33,734 nucleotides of DNA from Betaproteobacteria bacterium HGW-Betaproteobacteria-4 (GCA_002840785.1 PHCH01000042.1:1-33734), one strand, 5' to 3'. Positions 25,058 through 33,734 are shown, counted from the stretch's first letter. The notes: generated by a model from the letters alone, not told the origin. Translations and numbers: made by a program.

Positions 25058-26365
25058 ATGGTTTTTTCCTTTTTCAAGAAGCAGGACAAGAAGATGCCGG
25101 AGCGGCCGGCCGCCCGCCCCCGTGCACCAGAGCCCCTGCCCGAGGTAAAGGTCAGGCCCGCTGCTGTCGAGGAGGAATCCCGGCCCTTGCCCGAACCGCT
25201 GCCGGATCTCGAATTCACCCCCGGTGAACCGATCAAGCCGCAGCCAGCCCCGGCCCGCAGCAAGCCGGAAAAAGTGGCCGCCGCCAAGCCAAAACCGGCG
25301 CCGGCTGCCGATTCTGACTTCAGCATCGACGATTTCGACAGCGACGATTTCACCGAATCCAGCGTCATGGCGATCGACGTCAATCACGACGACGACCCGC
25401 TGCAGGCCTGTGTCGAGCAGGTCGTCGTACTCTATGCCAACGGCCAGGACGGGGCGGCGCGTTCGTTGCTCGAAACCTTTGTCCGCTCCTATCAGGGCAG
25501 GGAAGGGCGGCGCTTCTGGCTGCTGTTGTTCGACCTGTTGCAGGCGACCGGCGACCGGGCAGCGTTTGAAAAGCTCGGCACCGATTATGCGCAGGCCTGC
25601 GAAATGTCGCCGCCGACCTGGTCGCGAAAGTCGACCGAGACCAAGCAGGCGGGCGCTGCAGTGGGGCCGCACAAGATTTTCCTGCAGGGCGTCTTGACCT
25701 CTGAGGGGGCTTTGCCGGTCGGCGAGCTGGCCAAGCTGATCGAGCAAAAAGCCAAAGTCGTGGTCGATTGCACCAAGCTGATTGGTTGCGACGACGAGGT
25801 GGCCGGGCAACTGGCCGATCTGCTCAGTGCGGCCAGAAAATCCGCCCTTTCCGTAACGCTCGGTGGCGTCGACGTTTTCATCGACCGCCTGAACAGCCGC
25901 CTGACGGCTGGCGAGGCAGAGCACGAACCGTCCTGGCGGCTGTTGCTGGAGATGCTCCAGCGGCACGGTAGCCAGGAGGCCTTCGAGGAACGGGCGATCG
26001 ATTTCGCCGTCACCTTCGAGTTGTCGCCGCCGTCCTGGGAGCCGAGAGTGGCTTCAGCCATCCCGGCGGAAGGCGCCAGTCAGGCCGACACGGCAGACGA
26101 TGCTTACTATCTGTCGGGCGAACTCAAGGGCTGCCGTTTCGACGAGCTGGCCGCGGTCATTGACGCGGCCGAGCATCCTGTCCTCGACTTTTCCGGCGTG
26201 CGCCGGCTCGATTTCGTGTCGGCCGGGCAACTGGTCAATCGTCTTGCGCCGTACAAGGCGGCCGGACGCGAGATTGTCATCCGCAGCCCGAATCATCTGG
26301 TCGCCGAGCTCATGGCCGTGGTCGGCCTCAACAAGCAGGCGCGCATTCTCGTCCCCAAGTCTTAA
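25058..26365 (+). CDS. protein with two tandem helical-plus-STAS modules
   Basis: A 435-residue cytoplasmic protein. The first 100 residues are a Pro/Lys/Glu-rich disordered leader ending in an acidic patch (DFSIDDFDSDDF). Then a module occurs twice: a short helical segment ending in SPPTW (184-188) with a STAS-like domain (about 205-285), and again a helical segment ending in SPPSW (323-327) with a second STAS domain (about 349-433, LDFSGVRRLDFVSAGQLVNR). STAS domains act in anti-sigma antagonism and transporter control, but no partner is evident. The stop is 12 bases before hslV, so it may be co-transcribed with the protease. A GTAGCC stretch before the ATG gives no strong ribosome site. 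Confidence 0.82.
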   Translation: MVFSFFKKQDKKMPERPAARPRAPEPLPEVKVRPAAVEEESRPLPEPLPDLEFTPGEPIKPQPAPARSKPEKVAAAKPKPAPAADSDFSIDDFDSDDFTESSVMAIDVNHDDDPLQACVEQVVVLYANGQDGAARSLLETFVRSYQGREGRRFWLLLFDLLQATGDRAAFEKLGTDYAQACEMSPPTWSRKSTETKQAGAAVGPHKIFLQGVLTSEGALPVGELAKLIEQKAKVVVDCTKLIGCDDEVAGQLADLLSAARKSALSVTLGGVDVFIDRLNSRLTAGEAEHEPSWRLLLEMLQRHGSQEAFEERAIDFAVTFELSPPSWEPRVASAIPAEGASQADTADDAYYLSGELKGCRFDELAAVIDAAEHPVLDFSGVRRLDFVSAGQLVNRLAPYKAAGREIVIRSPNHLVAELMAVVGLNKQARILVPKS

Positions 26366-26377
26366 TCAGGAAAAAAC

Positions 26378-26914
26378 ATGGAGCAATATCACGGCACGAC
26401 GATCCTGTCGGTGCGCCGGGGCAATTCCGTCGCCATGGCCGGTGACGGCCAGGTCACGCTCGGCAACATCGTCATCAAGGCCACCGCGAAGAAGGTCCGC
26501 CGCCTCTACAACGGCCGGATCCTGGCCGGTTTCGCCGGTGGCACGGCCGATGCGTTTACCTTGTTCGAACGTTTCGAGGCCAAACTGGACAAACACCAAG
26601 GCAACCTGCTGCGCTCGGCTGTCGAACTCGCCAAGGACTGGCGTTCCGACCGTGCCTTGCGTCGCCTGGAAGCCATGCTGTCGGTGGCCGACAAGGAGGT
26701 TTCGCTGATCATCACCGGCAACGGCGATGTGCTCGAGCCCGAGCAGGGCATCGTCGCCATCGGATCGGGCGGTTCTTACGCGCAGAGCGCGGCGCGGGCA
26801 TTGCTCGAAAATACCGAGCTGTCGCCGCGCGAGATTGTCACCAAGTCGCTCGAGATCGCCGGTGACATCTGCATCTACACCAACCGCAATTTCACGATTG
26901 AGAGTCTCGAATGA
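26378..26914 (+). CDS. hslV: ATP-dependent protease proteolytic subunit HslV
   Basis: A 178-residue proteasome-like peptidase. The sequence [20 protein letters not shown] predicts removal of the first six residues to expose catalytic Thr7. GDGQVTLG and [14 protein letters not shown] are family motifs. It assembles as two hexameric rings with HslU. It is four bases overlapped by hslU (ATGA), and AGGAAAAAAC precedes the ATG. Confidence 0.98.
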   Translation: MEQYHGTTILSVRRGNSVAMAGDGQVTLGNIVIKATAKKVRRLYNGRILAGFAGGTADAFTLFERFEAKLDKHQGNLLRSAVELAKDWRSDRALRRLEAMLSVADKEVSLIITGNGDVLEPEQGIVAIGSGGSYAQSAARALLENTELSPREIVTKSLEIAGDICIYTNRNFTIESLE

Positions 26915-28251
26915 GCGCGATGACGCCGCAGGAAATCGTTTCCGAACTCGATAAGCACATCGTCGGCCAGAACAAGGCCAAGAAGGCCGTCGCCATCGCC
27001 CTGCGCAATCGCTGGCGGCGGGCCCAGGTGGCCGAGCCGCTGCGCCAGGAAATCACCCCGAAGAACATTTTGATGATCGGCCCGACCGGCGTCGGCAAGA
27101 CCGAAATCGCCCGCCGGCTGGCCCGCCTGGCCAACGCGCCCTTCATCAAGATCGAGGCGACCAAGTTCACCGAGGTCGGTTACGTCGGCCGCGATGTCGA
27201 AACGATCATCCGCGATCTGGTCGAGATGGCCATCAAGTCGCACCGCGAACGGGCCATGAAAACCATGCGCGCCCGGGCCGAGGATGCGGCCGAGGAACGC
27301 ATCCTCGACGTGCTGCTGCCGAGCGCCCGCGGCCCCAATTTTTTTGCCGAAAATACCGAGTCGACCGTAGCAGATGGCACGACGCGCCAGAAATTCCGCA
27401 AGAAACTGCGCGAGGGCGAGCTCGACGACAAGGAAATCGACATCGACGTCGCGGCGCCCAGCATGCAGGCCGAAATCTTCGCGCCGCCGGGGATGGAGGA
27501 ACTGACCCAGCAGATCCAGGGCATGTTCCAGAACATCGGCGGCGGCAAGAAAAAATCGCGCAAGCTGCCGATCAAGGAGGCGCTCAAGCTGCTCACCGAC
27601 GAGGAGGCCGCCAAGCTGGTCAATGACGAGGACGTCAAGCTCGAGGCGGTCAGGGCTGTCGAGCAGAATGGCATCGTTTTTCTCGACGAACTCGACAAGA
27701 TCGCCAGCCGTTCCGAGATGCAGGGCGCCGACGTGTCGCGCCAGGGCGTCCAGCGCGACCTGCTGCCGCTGGTCGAGGGGACGACGGTGTCGACCAAGTA
27801 CGGCATGATCAAGACTGATCACATCCTGTTCATCGCTTCCGGCGCCTTCCACCTGTCCAAGCCGTCCGATCTCATTCCCGAGTTGCAGGGCCGTTTCCCG
27901 ATCCGCGTCGAGCTCGATTCGCTGTCGGTGGCCGACTTCGAATGCATCCTGACCCAGACCGATGCCTGCCTGACGCGCCAGTATCAGGCCCTGCTCGAAA
28001 CGGAAGGCGTCCAGATCGAGTTCGCCGACGATGGCATCCGGCGCATGGCCGAAATCGCCTTCCAGGTGAATGAACGAACCGAGAATATCGGCGCCCGTCG
28101 CCTGCATACGGTCATGGAAAAACTGCTCGAAGAAGTGTCTTTCAACGCCGGCAAGGTCGGTCTCGAGACGCTGCGGGTAGACGCCGCCTACGTTAACGAA
28201 AAGCTCGGCGAAGTCGCCGCCGACGAAGACCTCTCGCGTTACGTGCTCTGA
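26911..28251 (+). CDS. hslU: ATP-dependent protease ATPase subunit HslU
   Basis: A 446-residue AAA+ unfoldase. Walker A is GPTGVGKT (57-64), Walker B ends in D259-E260 (VFLDELDK), and the C-terminal tail LSRYVL inserts into HslV. The I domain (about 110-245) contains residues 144-155, [12 protein letters not shown], encoded by a dispersed repeat copy. The I domain varies in length and sequence, so this is tolerated. It probably ends the STAS-hslV-hslU unit; a hairpin without T-run follows. Confidence 0.98.
   Translation: MSAMTPQEIVSELDKHIVGQNKAKKAVAIALRNRWRRAQVAEPLRQEITPKNILMIGPTGVGKTEIARRLARLANAPFIKIEATKFTEVGYVGRDVETIIRDLVEMAIKSHRERAMKTMRARAEDAAEERILDVLLPSARGPNFFAENTESTVADGTTRQKFRKKLREGELDDKEIDIDVAAPSMQAEIFAPPGMEELTQQIQGMFQNIGGGKKKSRKLPIKEALKLLTDEEAAKLVNDEDVKLEAVRAVEQNGIVFLDELDKIASRSEMQGADVSRQGVQRDLLPLVEGTTVSTKYGMIKTDHILFIASGAFHLSKPSDLIPELQGRFPIRVELDSLSVADFECILTQTDACLTRQYQALLETEGVQIEFADDGIRRMAEIAFQVNERTENIGARRLHTVMEKLLEEVSFNAGKVGLETLRVDAAYVNEKLGEVAADEDLSRYVL
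27337..27377 (+). repeat. dispersed repeat copy I, inside hslU
   Basis: TTTTTTTGCCG, then AAAATACC, then GAGTCGACCGTAGCAGA. It has the same AAAAT middle tract and TC core change as copy A. It encodes [12 protein letters not shown] in the HslU I domain. Confidence 0.72.
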
Positions 28252-28272
28252 TGCTTAGGGGTAATCCCGGCT

Positions 28273-28297
28273 GTGCGGGCGGCGGCGCTGCCCGCAC
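28273..28297. repeat. hairpin between hslU and the AEC permease gene
   Basis: GTGCGGGC (28273-28280) and GCCCGCAC (28290-28297) form an 8-bp stem with a 9-base loop. No T-run follows, so it is at best a weak terminator or mRNA end-stabiliser. Confidence 0.5.
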
Positions 28298-28332
28298 AAT
28301 GCATTTCCCAAATTCCTTGTAAAGGCGTTCGC

Positions 28333-29220
28333 TTGGACGAGCAAAGCCTGAGTTTCCGTCTGCTGGCCATCCTCTTTCCCATCTTCGGGATCGTCGCGGC
28401 CGGCTATTTTTATGGCCGCAAGCACAAGCCGGAAATGGCCGTCGCCAACCGGCTGAACATGGACGTCTTCGTGCCGGCCCTGGTCTTTGCCGCGATGGCC
28501 GGCAAGTCCTTCGATCTGGCCGCTTACGCGCCGCTCGCCCTTGGCGGCTTCCTCGTCCTCGCCACCTGCGGCCTGCTCGCCTGGCCGCTGGCCCGGCTGT
28601 TCGGCATCCAGCCGAAAACGCTGGTGCCGCCAATGTTGTTCAATAATTCCGGCAACATCGGCCTGCCGCTCGCCGTGCTGGCCTGGGGCGAGAATGCCCT
28701 GCCGGCGGCGGTGATTTTGTTCATGGTCGAGAACACCCTGCATTTCTCCTTCGGCGCCCGCCTGCTCGACCCGACGACCCGGTTGCTGACGCTGTGGCGC
28801 ATTCCCGTGGTTTTTGCCGCGATTGCCGGGTTGACCGTAGCACTGCTCAAGATTCCGGTGTGGACGCCGCTGGTGATCGCCATCAAGATGCTCGGCGACG
28901 TTTCGGTGCCGCTGCTGCTGTTCTCGCTCGGCGTGCGGATGACCGATGTGTCGTTCAGCGAATGGAAGGTGGCGGTGGGTAGCGCCGTACTCAGGCCGCT
29001 GGCCGGCATGCTCATCGCCGCTGGCGTCATTCAGCTGCTCGGGCTGCAAGGGCGCGATGCGGCAATGCTCTTCGTCTTCGGCGCCCTGCCGCCGGCCGTG
29101 CTCAACTTCCTGTTCGCCGAGCGTTACAAGCAGGAACCGCAGCGCGTGGCGTCGATTGTCCTGATCGGCAATCTGGCAGCCCTGCTTTTCCTGCCGCTGG
29201 CGCTCGCTTACGTACTTTGA
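28333..29220 (+). CDS. AEC family transporter
   Basis: A 295-residue inner-membrane protein of the auxin efflux carrier (AEC) family with about ten helices in two halves. FRLLAILFPIFGIVAAGYFY, FNNSGNIGLPLAVLAWGENA and LFSLGVRMTD are characteristic. The substrate is unknown; relatives carry malate, malonate or other organic anions. The TTG start is chosen because AAAGG lies seven bases upstream and the protein then begins like its relatives. Upstream GTG codons would add a segment overlapping the hairpin at 28273-28297. Residues encoding FAAIAGLTVAL contain a dispersed repeat copy. Confidence 0.88.
   Translation: MDEQSLSFRLLAILFPIFGIVAAGYFYGRKHKPEMAVANRLNMDVFVPALVFAAMAGKSFDLAAYAPLALGGFLVLATCGLLAWPLARLFGIQPKTLVPPMLFNNSGNIGLPLAVLAWGENALPAAVILFMVENTLHFSFGARLLDPTTRLLTLWRIPVVFAAIAGLTVALLKIPVWTPLVIAIKMLGDVSVPLLLFSLGVRMTDVSFSEWKVAVGSAVLRPLAGMLIAAGVIQLLGLQGRDAAMLFVFGALPPAVLNFLFAERYKQEPQRVASIVLIGNLAALLFLPLALAYVL
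28810..28843 (+). repeat. dispersed repeat copy J, inside the AEC permease gene
   Basis: GTTTTTGCC, then a GC-containing middle tract GCGATTG, then CCGGGTTGACCGTAGCAC. It encodes FAAIAGLTVAL within a membrane helix; the second A/T tract is eroded. Confidence 0.7.
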
Positions 29221-29259
29221 TTTTGGCCGTTTTTCCCGGTTGACCGTAGCAATGCCGAT
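29220..29259 (+). repeat. dispersed repeat copy K
   Basis: ATTTTGGCC, then GTTTTT, then CCCGGTTGACCGTAGCAAT. It is close to consensus and fills the gap between the convergent AEC permease and hslR genes. Confidence 0.95.
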
Positions 29260-29631
29260 TTACCGGCCGTAACGATCCATCTGCCGCCGGTCGCGCTTGG
29301 TTGGCCGGCCATGGATGTCGGCCGCCGGATCCTGGACGAACTGCCGGCTCTCCCGCGCGGCTTCCCGGGCTGAAATGCTTTCCGCCGTTTCTTCGTAGAG
29401 CAGCCGGGCTTCTGGCGCCGGGCCGCGTTTGTCCGACAAGGCTTTGACCATCACTTCCCAGCGCGTTTCGCTGTTGGCGATGTCCAGTCGGTCCCCGAGC
29501 TTGATCTCGCGCGCCGGCTTGATGGTGGCGCCATTGACCTTCACCTTGCCGCCGCTGACGGCGTCGCTGGCCAGGGAGCGCGTCTTGAAAAAACGCGCTG
29601 CCCACAGCCATTTATCGACGCGCAGGCTCAC
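29260..29631 (-). CDS. hslR: ribosome-associated heat shock protein Hsp15
   Basis: A 123-residue S4-domain protein: SLRVDKWLWAARFFKTRSLA, then GGKVKVNGATIKPAREIKLG, and a basic C-terminus. Hsp15 binds free 50S subunits carrying a nascent chain and helps recycle stalled ribosomes. It begins in an ATGA overlap with the lysA stop, so is coupled to lysA. Confidence 0.94.
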   Translation of the reverse strand: MSLRVDKWLWAARFFKTRSLASDAVSGGKVKVNGATIKPAREIKLGDRLDIANSETRWEVMVKALSDKRGPAPEARLLYEETAESISAREAARESRQFVQDPAADIHGRPTKRDRRQMDRYGR

Positions 29632-30863
29632 TTGGGCAGAACGGACTCGCCGGCGTAAAGCTGTTCGACGGTTTCGCGCTGGCGAATGACGTGGATCTGG
29701 TCGCCATCGACCATGACTTCAACCGCGCGCGGCCGGGTGTTGTAGTTGGACGCCATCGCCATGCCATAGGCGCCGGCCGACATGACGGCCAGCAGATCGC
29801 CGGCTTCAACGGCGAGCGGACGGGCCTGGCCGAGGAAGTCGCCGGTTTCGCAAACCGGGCCGACGACGTCGTATTCGGTCGCGGCACCGGCGCGCGGCAC
29901 GACGGGCAGGATGTCATGCCAGGCTTCGTAGAGCGCCGGCCGCATGAGGTCGTTCATGGCGGCGTCGATGATGGCGAAATTCTTCGCTTCACCCTCTTTG
30001 AGGTACTCGATGCGGGTGAGCAGCAGGCCGGCGTTGCCGACCAGCCGACGCCCCGGTTCGAGCACGACCTGCAGGCCGCGCCCGGCCAGCTTGTCGAGCA
30101 GCGGCGTCAGGTAGGAAGCGACGGTCGGCTGCACCTGTTCGGCGTTGTATTTGATGCCGAGACCGCCGCCGAGGTCGAGGTGATGAATGTCGATACCTTC
30201 CGCGGTCAACTGGTCGATCAGGGCCAAAATGCGGTCGAGTGCTTCGATGAAGGGCGACGGATCGAGCAGTTGCGAGCCGATATGGCAGTCGATGCCGGCG
30301 ACGTCGATGTTCGGCAACGCAGCGGCGCGGCGATAGAGTTCAAGCGCGTTGTCGTAAGCGACGCCGAACTTGGCGCCCTTGAGGCCGGTCGAAATGTAAG
30401 GGTGCGTCTTCGGATCAACGTTCGGATTGACCCGCAAGCTGATCGGCGCCTTCTTGCCGCACCGGCCGGCAACCTCGTTGAGGCGTTCCAGCTCGGCGGC
30501 GGATTCGACGTTGAAGCAGAAAATCCCGACCTCAAGGGCCAGTTTCATTTCATCGGCCGTCTTGCCAACGCCGGAGAAAACGACTTTCTTCGGATCGGCG
30601 CCAGCAGCCAGTACGCGCTGCAGCTCGCCGCCGGAAACGATGTCGAAGCCGGCGCCGAGGCGGGCAAAGACGTTGAGGATGGCGAGGTTGGAATTGGCCT
30701 TGACGGCATAGCAGACCAGCGCGTCCCGGCCGGCCGCATGGCAGCCAAGGACGTCATGGAACTCGCGCAGCGAGGCCTCCAGCGCGGCGCGGGAGTAAAC
30801 ATAGGCGGGCGTGCCGAATTGCTCGGCGATGGCAGGCAGGGCGACAGATTCGGCGTGCAGCAC
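29628..30863 (-). CDS. lysA: diaminopimelate decarboxylase, unusual 5' end
   Basis: A 411-residue PLP enzyme making L-lysine from meso-DAP. K55 in CYAVKANSN binds PLP, the GGGLG loop binds phosphate and the Cys of CETGDFLG belongs to the active site across the dimer. The GTG at 30863 is the first usable start, but family homology continues upstream: the preceding codons read QFALKNG before VLHAES, as in normal LysA. No ATG, GTG or TTG is available in that stretch before a stop at 30921-30923. An ATG exists in another frame at about 30908. A small indel or loss of the original start is likely. The lptM lipoprotein gene usual before lysA is absent. Confidence 0.93.
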   Translation of the reverse strand: MLHAESVALPAIAEQFGTPAYVYSRAALEASLREFHDVLGCHAAGRDALVCYAVKANSNLAILNVFARLGAGFDIVSGGELQRVLAAGADPKKVVFSGVGKTADEMKLALEVGIFCFNVESAAELERLNEVAGRCGKKAPISLRVNPNVDPKTHPYISTGLKGAKFGVAYDNALELYRRAAALPNIDVAGIDCHIGSQLLDPSPFIEALDRILALIDQLTAEGIDIHHLDLGGGLGIKYNAEQVQPTVASYLTPLLDKLAGRGLQVVLEPGRRLVGNAGLLLTRIEYLKEGEAKNFAIIDAAMNDLMRPALYEAWHDILPVVPRAGAATEYDVVGPVCETGDFLGQARPLAVEAGDLLAVMSAGAYGMAMASNYNTRPRAVEVMVDGDQIHVIRQRETVEQLYAGESVLPK

Positions 30864-30948
30864 GCCGTTTTTCAGGGCAAATTGGGCAAGGCGGCGATTC
30901 TGGACATATTCGGGGCGCTGTCAGCGAAGAGCGGGATGGTAGCACACG

Positions 30949-31266
30949 ATGGATGACAAGGAATTCAACACCCTGGCCGACGCCACGCTGGCCAGGATCG
31001 ATGCGGCGCTGGAGGCCTGCGGGGCCGATGTCGACTGCCAACTCGCCGCCGGCGGCGTGCTCGAAATCGAGTTTGACGATGGCAGTAAGATCATCGTCAA
31101 CCGCCACGGCGTCGCCCGGGAAATCTGGGTCGCAGCCCGCGCCGGCGGCTTTCACTTCCGCTGGGATGGCGCCGTCTGGCGCGATACCCGCGATGCCGGC
31201 GAACTCATGGAGAAACTGTCGATGCTCGCCAGCCAGCAGGCCGGCGAGACTATCCAGCTGAGCTGA
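30949..31266 (+). CDS. cyaY: iron-sulfur cluster assembly frataxin homologue CyaY
   Basis: A 105-residue frataxin-fold protein: FNTLADATLARIDAALE with acidic residues in the first helix (MDDKEF, DVDCQ), LEIEFDDGSKIIVNRHGVAR, EIWVAARAGGFHFRWDG and an ELMEKLS helix. It binds iron and regulates IscS. It is divergent from lysA, the usual arrangement in betaproteobacteria, with 85 bases between the starts used here. Its stop lies directly against that of convergent mrcA. Confidence 0.94.
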   Translation: MDDKEFNTLADATLARIDAALEACGADVDCQLAAGGVLEIEFDDGSKIIVNRHGVAREIWVAARAGGFHFRWDGAVWRDTRDAGELMEKLSMLASQQAGETIQLS

Positions 31267-33582
31267 TCAGTCGGTTGGCGGGGCGGTGAGATCCGGCGTC
31301 GGCAGCGGCGCGGCTTCCCGAGCTTCTTCCTCCGGCGGAACTTCCTTTTCCACATTTTCGGCGTAGATATAGCTCCGCTCCCGGCCCTCGCCGGTGGCCA
31401 CCAGGCCCGCCGGTACTTCCGGCAGCAATGTGGGCACGTCCTTGAGGGCAAGGCTCATGTAGCCAATCCAGATCGGCAGCGCAGCGGCGCCACCGGTTTC
31501 CCTGTCGCCGAGTTTGCGGGGCTGGTCGAAGCCGATCCAGGCGCAGCCGCTGACGGTCATCTGGTAGCCGCAGAACCAGGCATCCAGATACTCATTGGTG
31601 GTCCCCGTCTTGCCCGCCAGATCGTGTCGTTTCAGGATGGCTGAGGCCTTGGCTGCCGTGCCGTAGATCGTCACGTCGCGCAGCATGGAATCCATCAGAA
31701 AGGCGTTGCGCGGGTCGATGACGCGGGTTTCCTCGTTGCTGGCGTCGGTCGGCGCCGAGAGGGCGAGAACCTGATTTCCATCGTCGCGGATCTCGCGAAC
31801 GACAAAGGGATTGACCCGGAAACCGCCGTTGGCGAAAACGGAGTAGGCGCTCACCATTTGCCACGGCGTTACCGATCCGGCGCCCAGGGCCATGGTCAGG
31901 TAAGGCGGGTGCTTGGCGGCATCGAAGCCAAAGCGGGTGGCGTAGTCCTGCGCGTAATTCGTTCCAATTGCCTCCAGGATGCGAATCGAAACCATGTTTT
32001 TTGACTTGGCCAGAGCCGTGCGCACGCGCATCGGCCCTTCATACTTGCCATCGTAATTGTGCGGCTCCCAGGCGGCAGCGCCGGTCTGGCTGGCCGGAAT
32101 GACGATGGGCTCGTCGGCGACGATGCTGTTGGGGGCGTAGCCCTTTTCCAGCGAGGCAGAGTAGATGAAAGGCTTGAAACTCGACCCCGGCTGGCGCCAG
32201 GCCAGGGTGACATGATTGAATTTGTTGCGATTGAAATCAAAGCCGCCAACCAAAGCGCGAATTGCCCCATCTTTCGGGTCGACCGCGACAAAGGCGGATT
32301 CAACCTCCGGTAGCTGGCTGATCTGCCAGCTACCTTTCTCGTTCTTTTGCAGGCGAACGATGGCGCTACGCTTCAGGCGCTTGTTCGGCGGTGCTTTGTC
32401 ATCGAGCATCCGGGCGGCGAATTTCATCGCATCTCCGGTCAAATTGACGAGCTCTCCACCCTTGCGATAAACCTTGATCGACTGTGCATCGGCCGCCAGA
32501 ACCAGCCCCGGAATCAGGTCGCCGGCATCCGGGATGTCCTGTAGAGCCTCGTCAATCGCCTCGTCCTGGTCGGATTTGATGTCCTTCATGTCAAGGAAGG
32601 ATTCGGCGCCACGATAGCCATGCCGCCGGTCGTAGTCGAGAACCCCTTTGCGCAGGCTGTTGTATGCAGCTTCCTGTTCAGCCTTGATTATGGTCGTGTA
32701 AACCTTCATGCCGCGCGAGTAAACCTCTTCCGGGAAGCGCTCGGCAGTGATCTGCCTGGCCATTTCGGCAACGTATTCGGCGTGCACAGCGTATTCGGCC
32801 AATTCTCGCTTGATGACCAGGGGTTCCTTGAGCGCAGTTTCGTGCTGAGCCTCCGTGATATGCCCCAGTTCGCGCATGCGGCGCAGGACGTAATGCTGGC
32901 GCTGTCTGGCGCGGCTCGGATTGACGATGGGGTTATAAGCCGATGGTGCCTTGGGCAGGCCAGCCAGCATCGCTGCTTCGGCAATCGAAATGTCTTTGAG
33001 GGGCTTGCCGAAGTAAATCTGGGCGGCGGCGGCAAAGCCGTAGGCTCGCTGTCCAAGGAAAATCTGATTGATGTACAGCTCGAAAATCTGATCCTTCGAG
33101 AGGTTGCTTTCTATCTTGAACGACAGAAGCGCTTCGTACAGCTTCCGCGTATAGGTCTTTTCTCCAGTCAGGAAAAAATTGCGTGCGACTTGCTGAGTGA
33201 TGGTCGAGGCGCCCTGGCGCTTGCCACCACCAATCAAATTGGCCCCCATTGCGCGCACAACACCGGTGTAATCAATTCCGCCATGCTGGTAAAAACGGTC
33301 ATCCTCTGCAGCAAGAATGGCGTTCTTCATGACTGTCGGGACATCCGCGATAGCCACGACGGCGCGCCGCTCCTCGCCATATTCGCCGATCAGGAAGCCG
33401 TCTGCCGTGTACACTCGTAAGGGAATCTTCGGCCGGTAGTCGGTGAGAACCTCGAGCGATGGCAGATTCGGATAGGTGAGCACCAGAACGATCAGCGCCA
33501 TGGCAACGCCGATGGCAACAAATCCAAGCAACAATATGACAGGGTAAATAACTAGGCGCAGCGCCGGAGGGAGAGATGGCAC
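31267..33582 (-). CDS. mrcA: penicillin-binding protein 1A
   Basis: A 771-residue bifunctional peptidoglycan synthase. It has an N-terminal membrane helix (about 13-37), a glycosyltransferase domain with catalytic E93 (ILAAEDDRFYQHGGID) and GASTITQQVARNFFL, and an OB-like insert around 310-430. The transpeptidase domain has S467-x-x-K470 (PGSSFKPF), SKN and KTGTT motifs. The C-terminal 40 residues are acidic and Pro-rich. The start is a GTG. A good -10 TATAAT lies on this strand at 33616-33621, about 35 bases upstream. Confidence 0.96.
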   Translation of the reverse strand: MPSLPPALRLVIYPVILLLGFVAIGVAMALIVLVLTYPNLPSLEVLTDYRPKIPLRVYTADGFLIGEYGEERRAVVAIADVPTVMKNAILAAEDDRFYQHGGIDYTGVVRAMGANLIGGGKRQGASTITQQVARNFFLTGEKTYTRKLYEALLSFKIESNLSKDQIFELYINQIFLGQRAYGFAAAAQIYFGKPLKDISIAEAAMLAGLPKAPSAYNPIVNPSRARQRQHYVLRRMRELGHITEAQHETALKEPLVIKRELAEYAVHAEYVAEMARQITAERFPEEVYSRGMKVYTTIIKAEQEAAYNSLRKGVLDYDRRHGYRGAESFLDMKDIKSDQDEAIDEALQDIPDAGDLIPGLVLAADAQSIKVYRKGGELVNLTGDAMKFAARMLDDKAPPNKRLKRSAIVRLQKNEKGSWQISQLPEVESAFVAVDPKDGAIRALVGGFDFNRNKFNHVTLAWRQPGSSFKPFIYSASLEKGYAPNSIVADEPIVIPASQTGAAAWEPHNYDGKYEGPMRVRTALAKSKNMVSIRILEAIGTNYAQDYATRFGFDAAKHPPYLTMALGAGSVTPWQMVSAYSVFANGGFRVNPFVVREIRDDGNQVLALSAPTDASNEETRVIDPRNAFLMDSMLRDVTIYGTAAKASAILKRHDLAGKTGTTNEYLDAWFCGYQMTVSGCAWIGFDQPRKLGDRETGGAAALPIWIGYMSLALKDVPTLLPEVPAGLVATGEGRERSYIYAENVEKEVPPEEEAREAAPLPTPDLTAPPTD

Positions 33583-33734
33583 GTTAATTTGCAGGGAGAA
33601 TTTGGAGTTGCGCGGATTATACGCTGGGCAAAATCAGCTCCGTGAAATTGCTTTACATGCCTAGATGTTATTGTTAGCATCTGAAGTGAATTATTGGTTA
33701 TTTTGCTAACTTCGCATTCCGTAAGGACTTTTTG
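33583..33734. promoter_or_regulatory. upstream region of mrcA and of a divergent gene beyond the window
   Basis: The A/T content is higher than elsewhere. On the minus strand TATAAT (33616-33621) is a strong -10 for mrcA, without a good -35. On the plus strand TTGTTA and later A/T-rich hexamers could promote a divergent gene, and GTAAGGA near the edge looks like a ribosome site with TTG as the last three bases. In relatives the divergent gene is pilM of the type IV pilus cluster; here it cannot be seen. Confidence 0.45.

Noticed and set aside
30203-30225. GCGGTCAACTGG followed by GGCCAAAA in lysA as a decayed repeat copy
   Set aside because: The core has too many mismatches and the middle tract is not A/T-rich; chance or decay cannot be told apart.
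33720-33734. Start of a divergent pilM gene at the right edge
   Set aside because: A ribosome-site-like GTAAGGA and a final TTG fit, but no coding sequence is in the window to support a call.

Overview
The window is GC-rich bacterial chromosome packed with housekeeping genes. The gene set and protein sequences point to a betaproteobacterium of the Rhodocyclales (Dechloromonas/Azonexus-like). Supporting context includes a dapF-DUF484-xerC run, cyaY divergent from lysA, hslVU, a metF-tlyA-ahcY methyl-cycle cluster and tandem LpxL-type acyltransferases. That placement is inference from gene content. I see no insertion sequence, prophage, CRISPR array or plasmid function.

Layout. 1-2809: the 3' end of msrA, then a SulP anion transporter and a tandem universal stress protein. 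2832-4589 (minus): a thioredoxin-like protein and trhP/yegQ. 4625-7472 (plus): rng, a Tat-exported dienelactone hydrolase and a small ProQ/FinO protein. 7490-7867: a terminator and three minus-strand tRNA genes (initiator Met, Lys-CUU, Lys-UUU). 7976-8800: an MscS channel. 8877-14728 (minus): the activated methyl cycle, made of metK, an HD-GYP protein, ahcY, a small membrane protein, tlyA and metF. 14859-19498 (plus): two acyltransferases, a GNAT enzyme, dapF, DUF484 and xerC, largely coupled through 4-nt overlaps. 19616-21032: a 50-residue basic protein with its own promoter and terminator, then rlmI. 21081-25012: a metal-uptake locus with a small Cys/His periplasmic protein, an outer-membrane porin, a cluster 9-type binding protein, an ABC ATPase and a permease. 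25058-29220: a duplicated STAS-domain protein, hslV, hslU and an AEC permease. 29260-33582: hslR-lysA (minus), cyaY (plus) and mrcA (minus). The window ends in what looks like a divergent promoter region.

The most striking feature is a short dispersed repeat with eleven good copies and one core-only copy. It has two A/T-rich tracts about one helical turn apart, then a conserved core CCGGTTGACCGTAGCAA containing the dyad CGGT-TG-ACCG. Copies sit between genes and inside tlyA (twice), trhP, a signal peptide, hslU and a permease. All five sense-oriented coding copies use the same frame, reading x-TV. The architecture resembles DNA-uptake sequences of other naturally competent bacteria.

The second notable feature is at ahcY. 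The upstream HD-GYP gene has no stop codon and reads in frame into ahcY. The junction contains a sequence matching the conserved 3' half of the SAH riboswitch, while the 5' half is poorly conserved. ahcY keeps a well-placed ribosome site and a GTG start.
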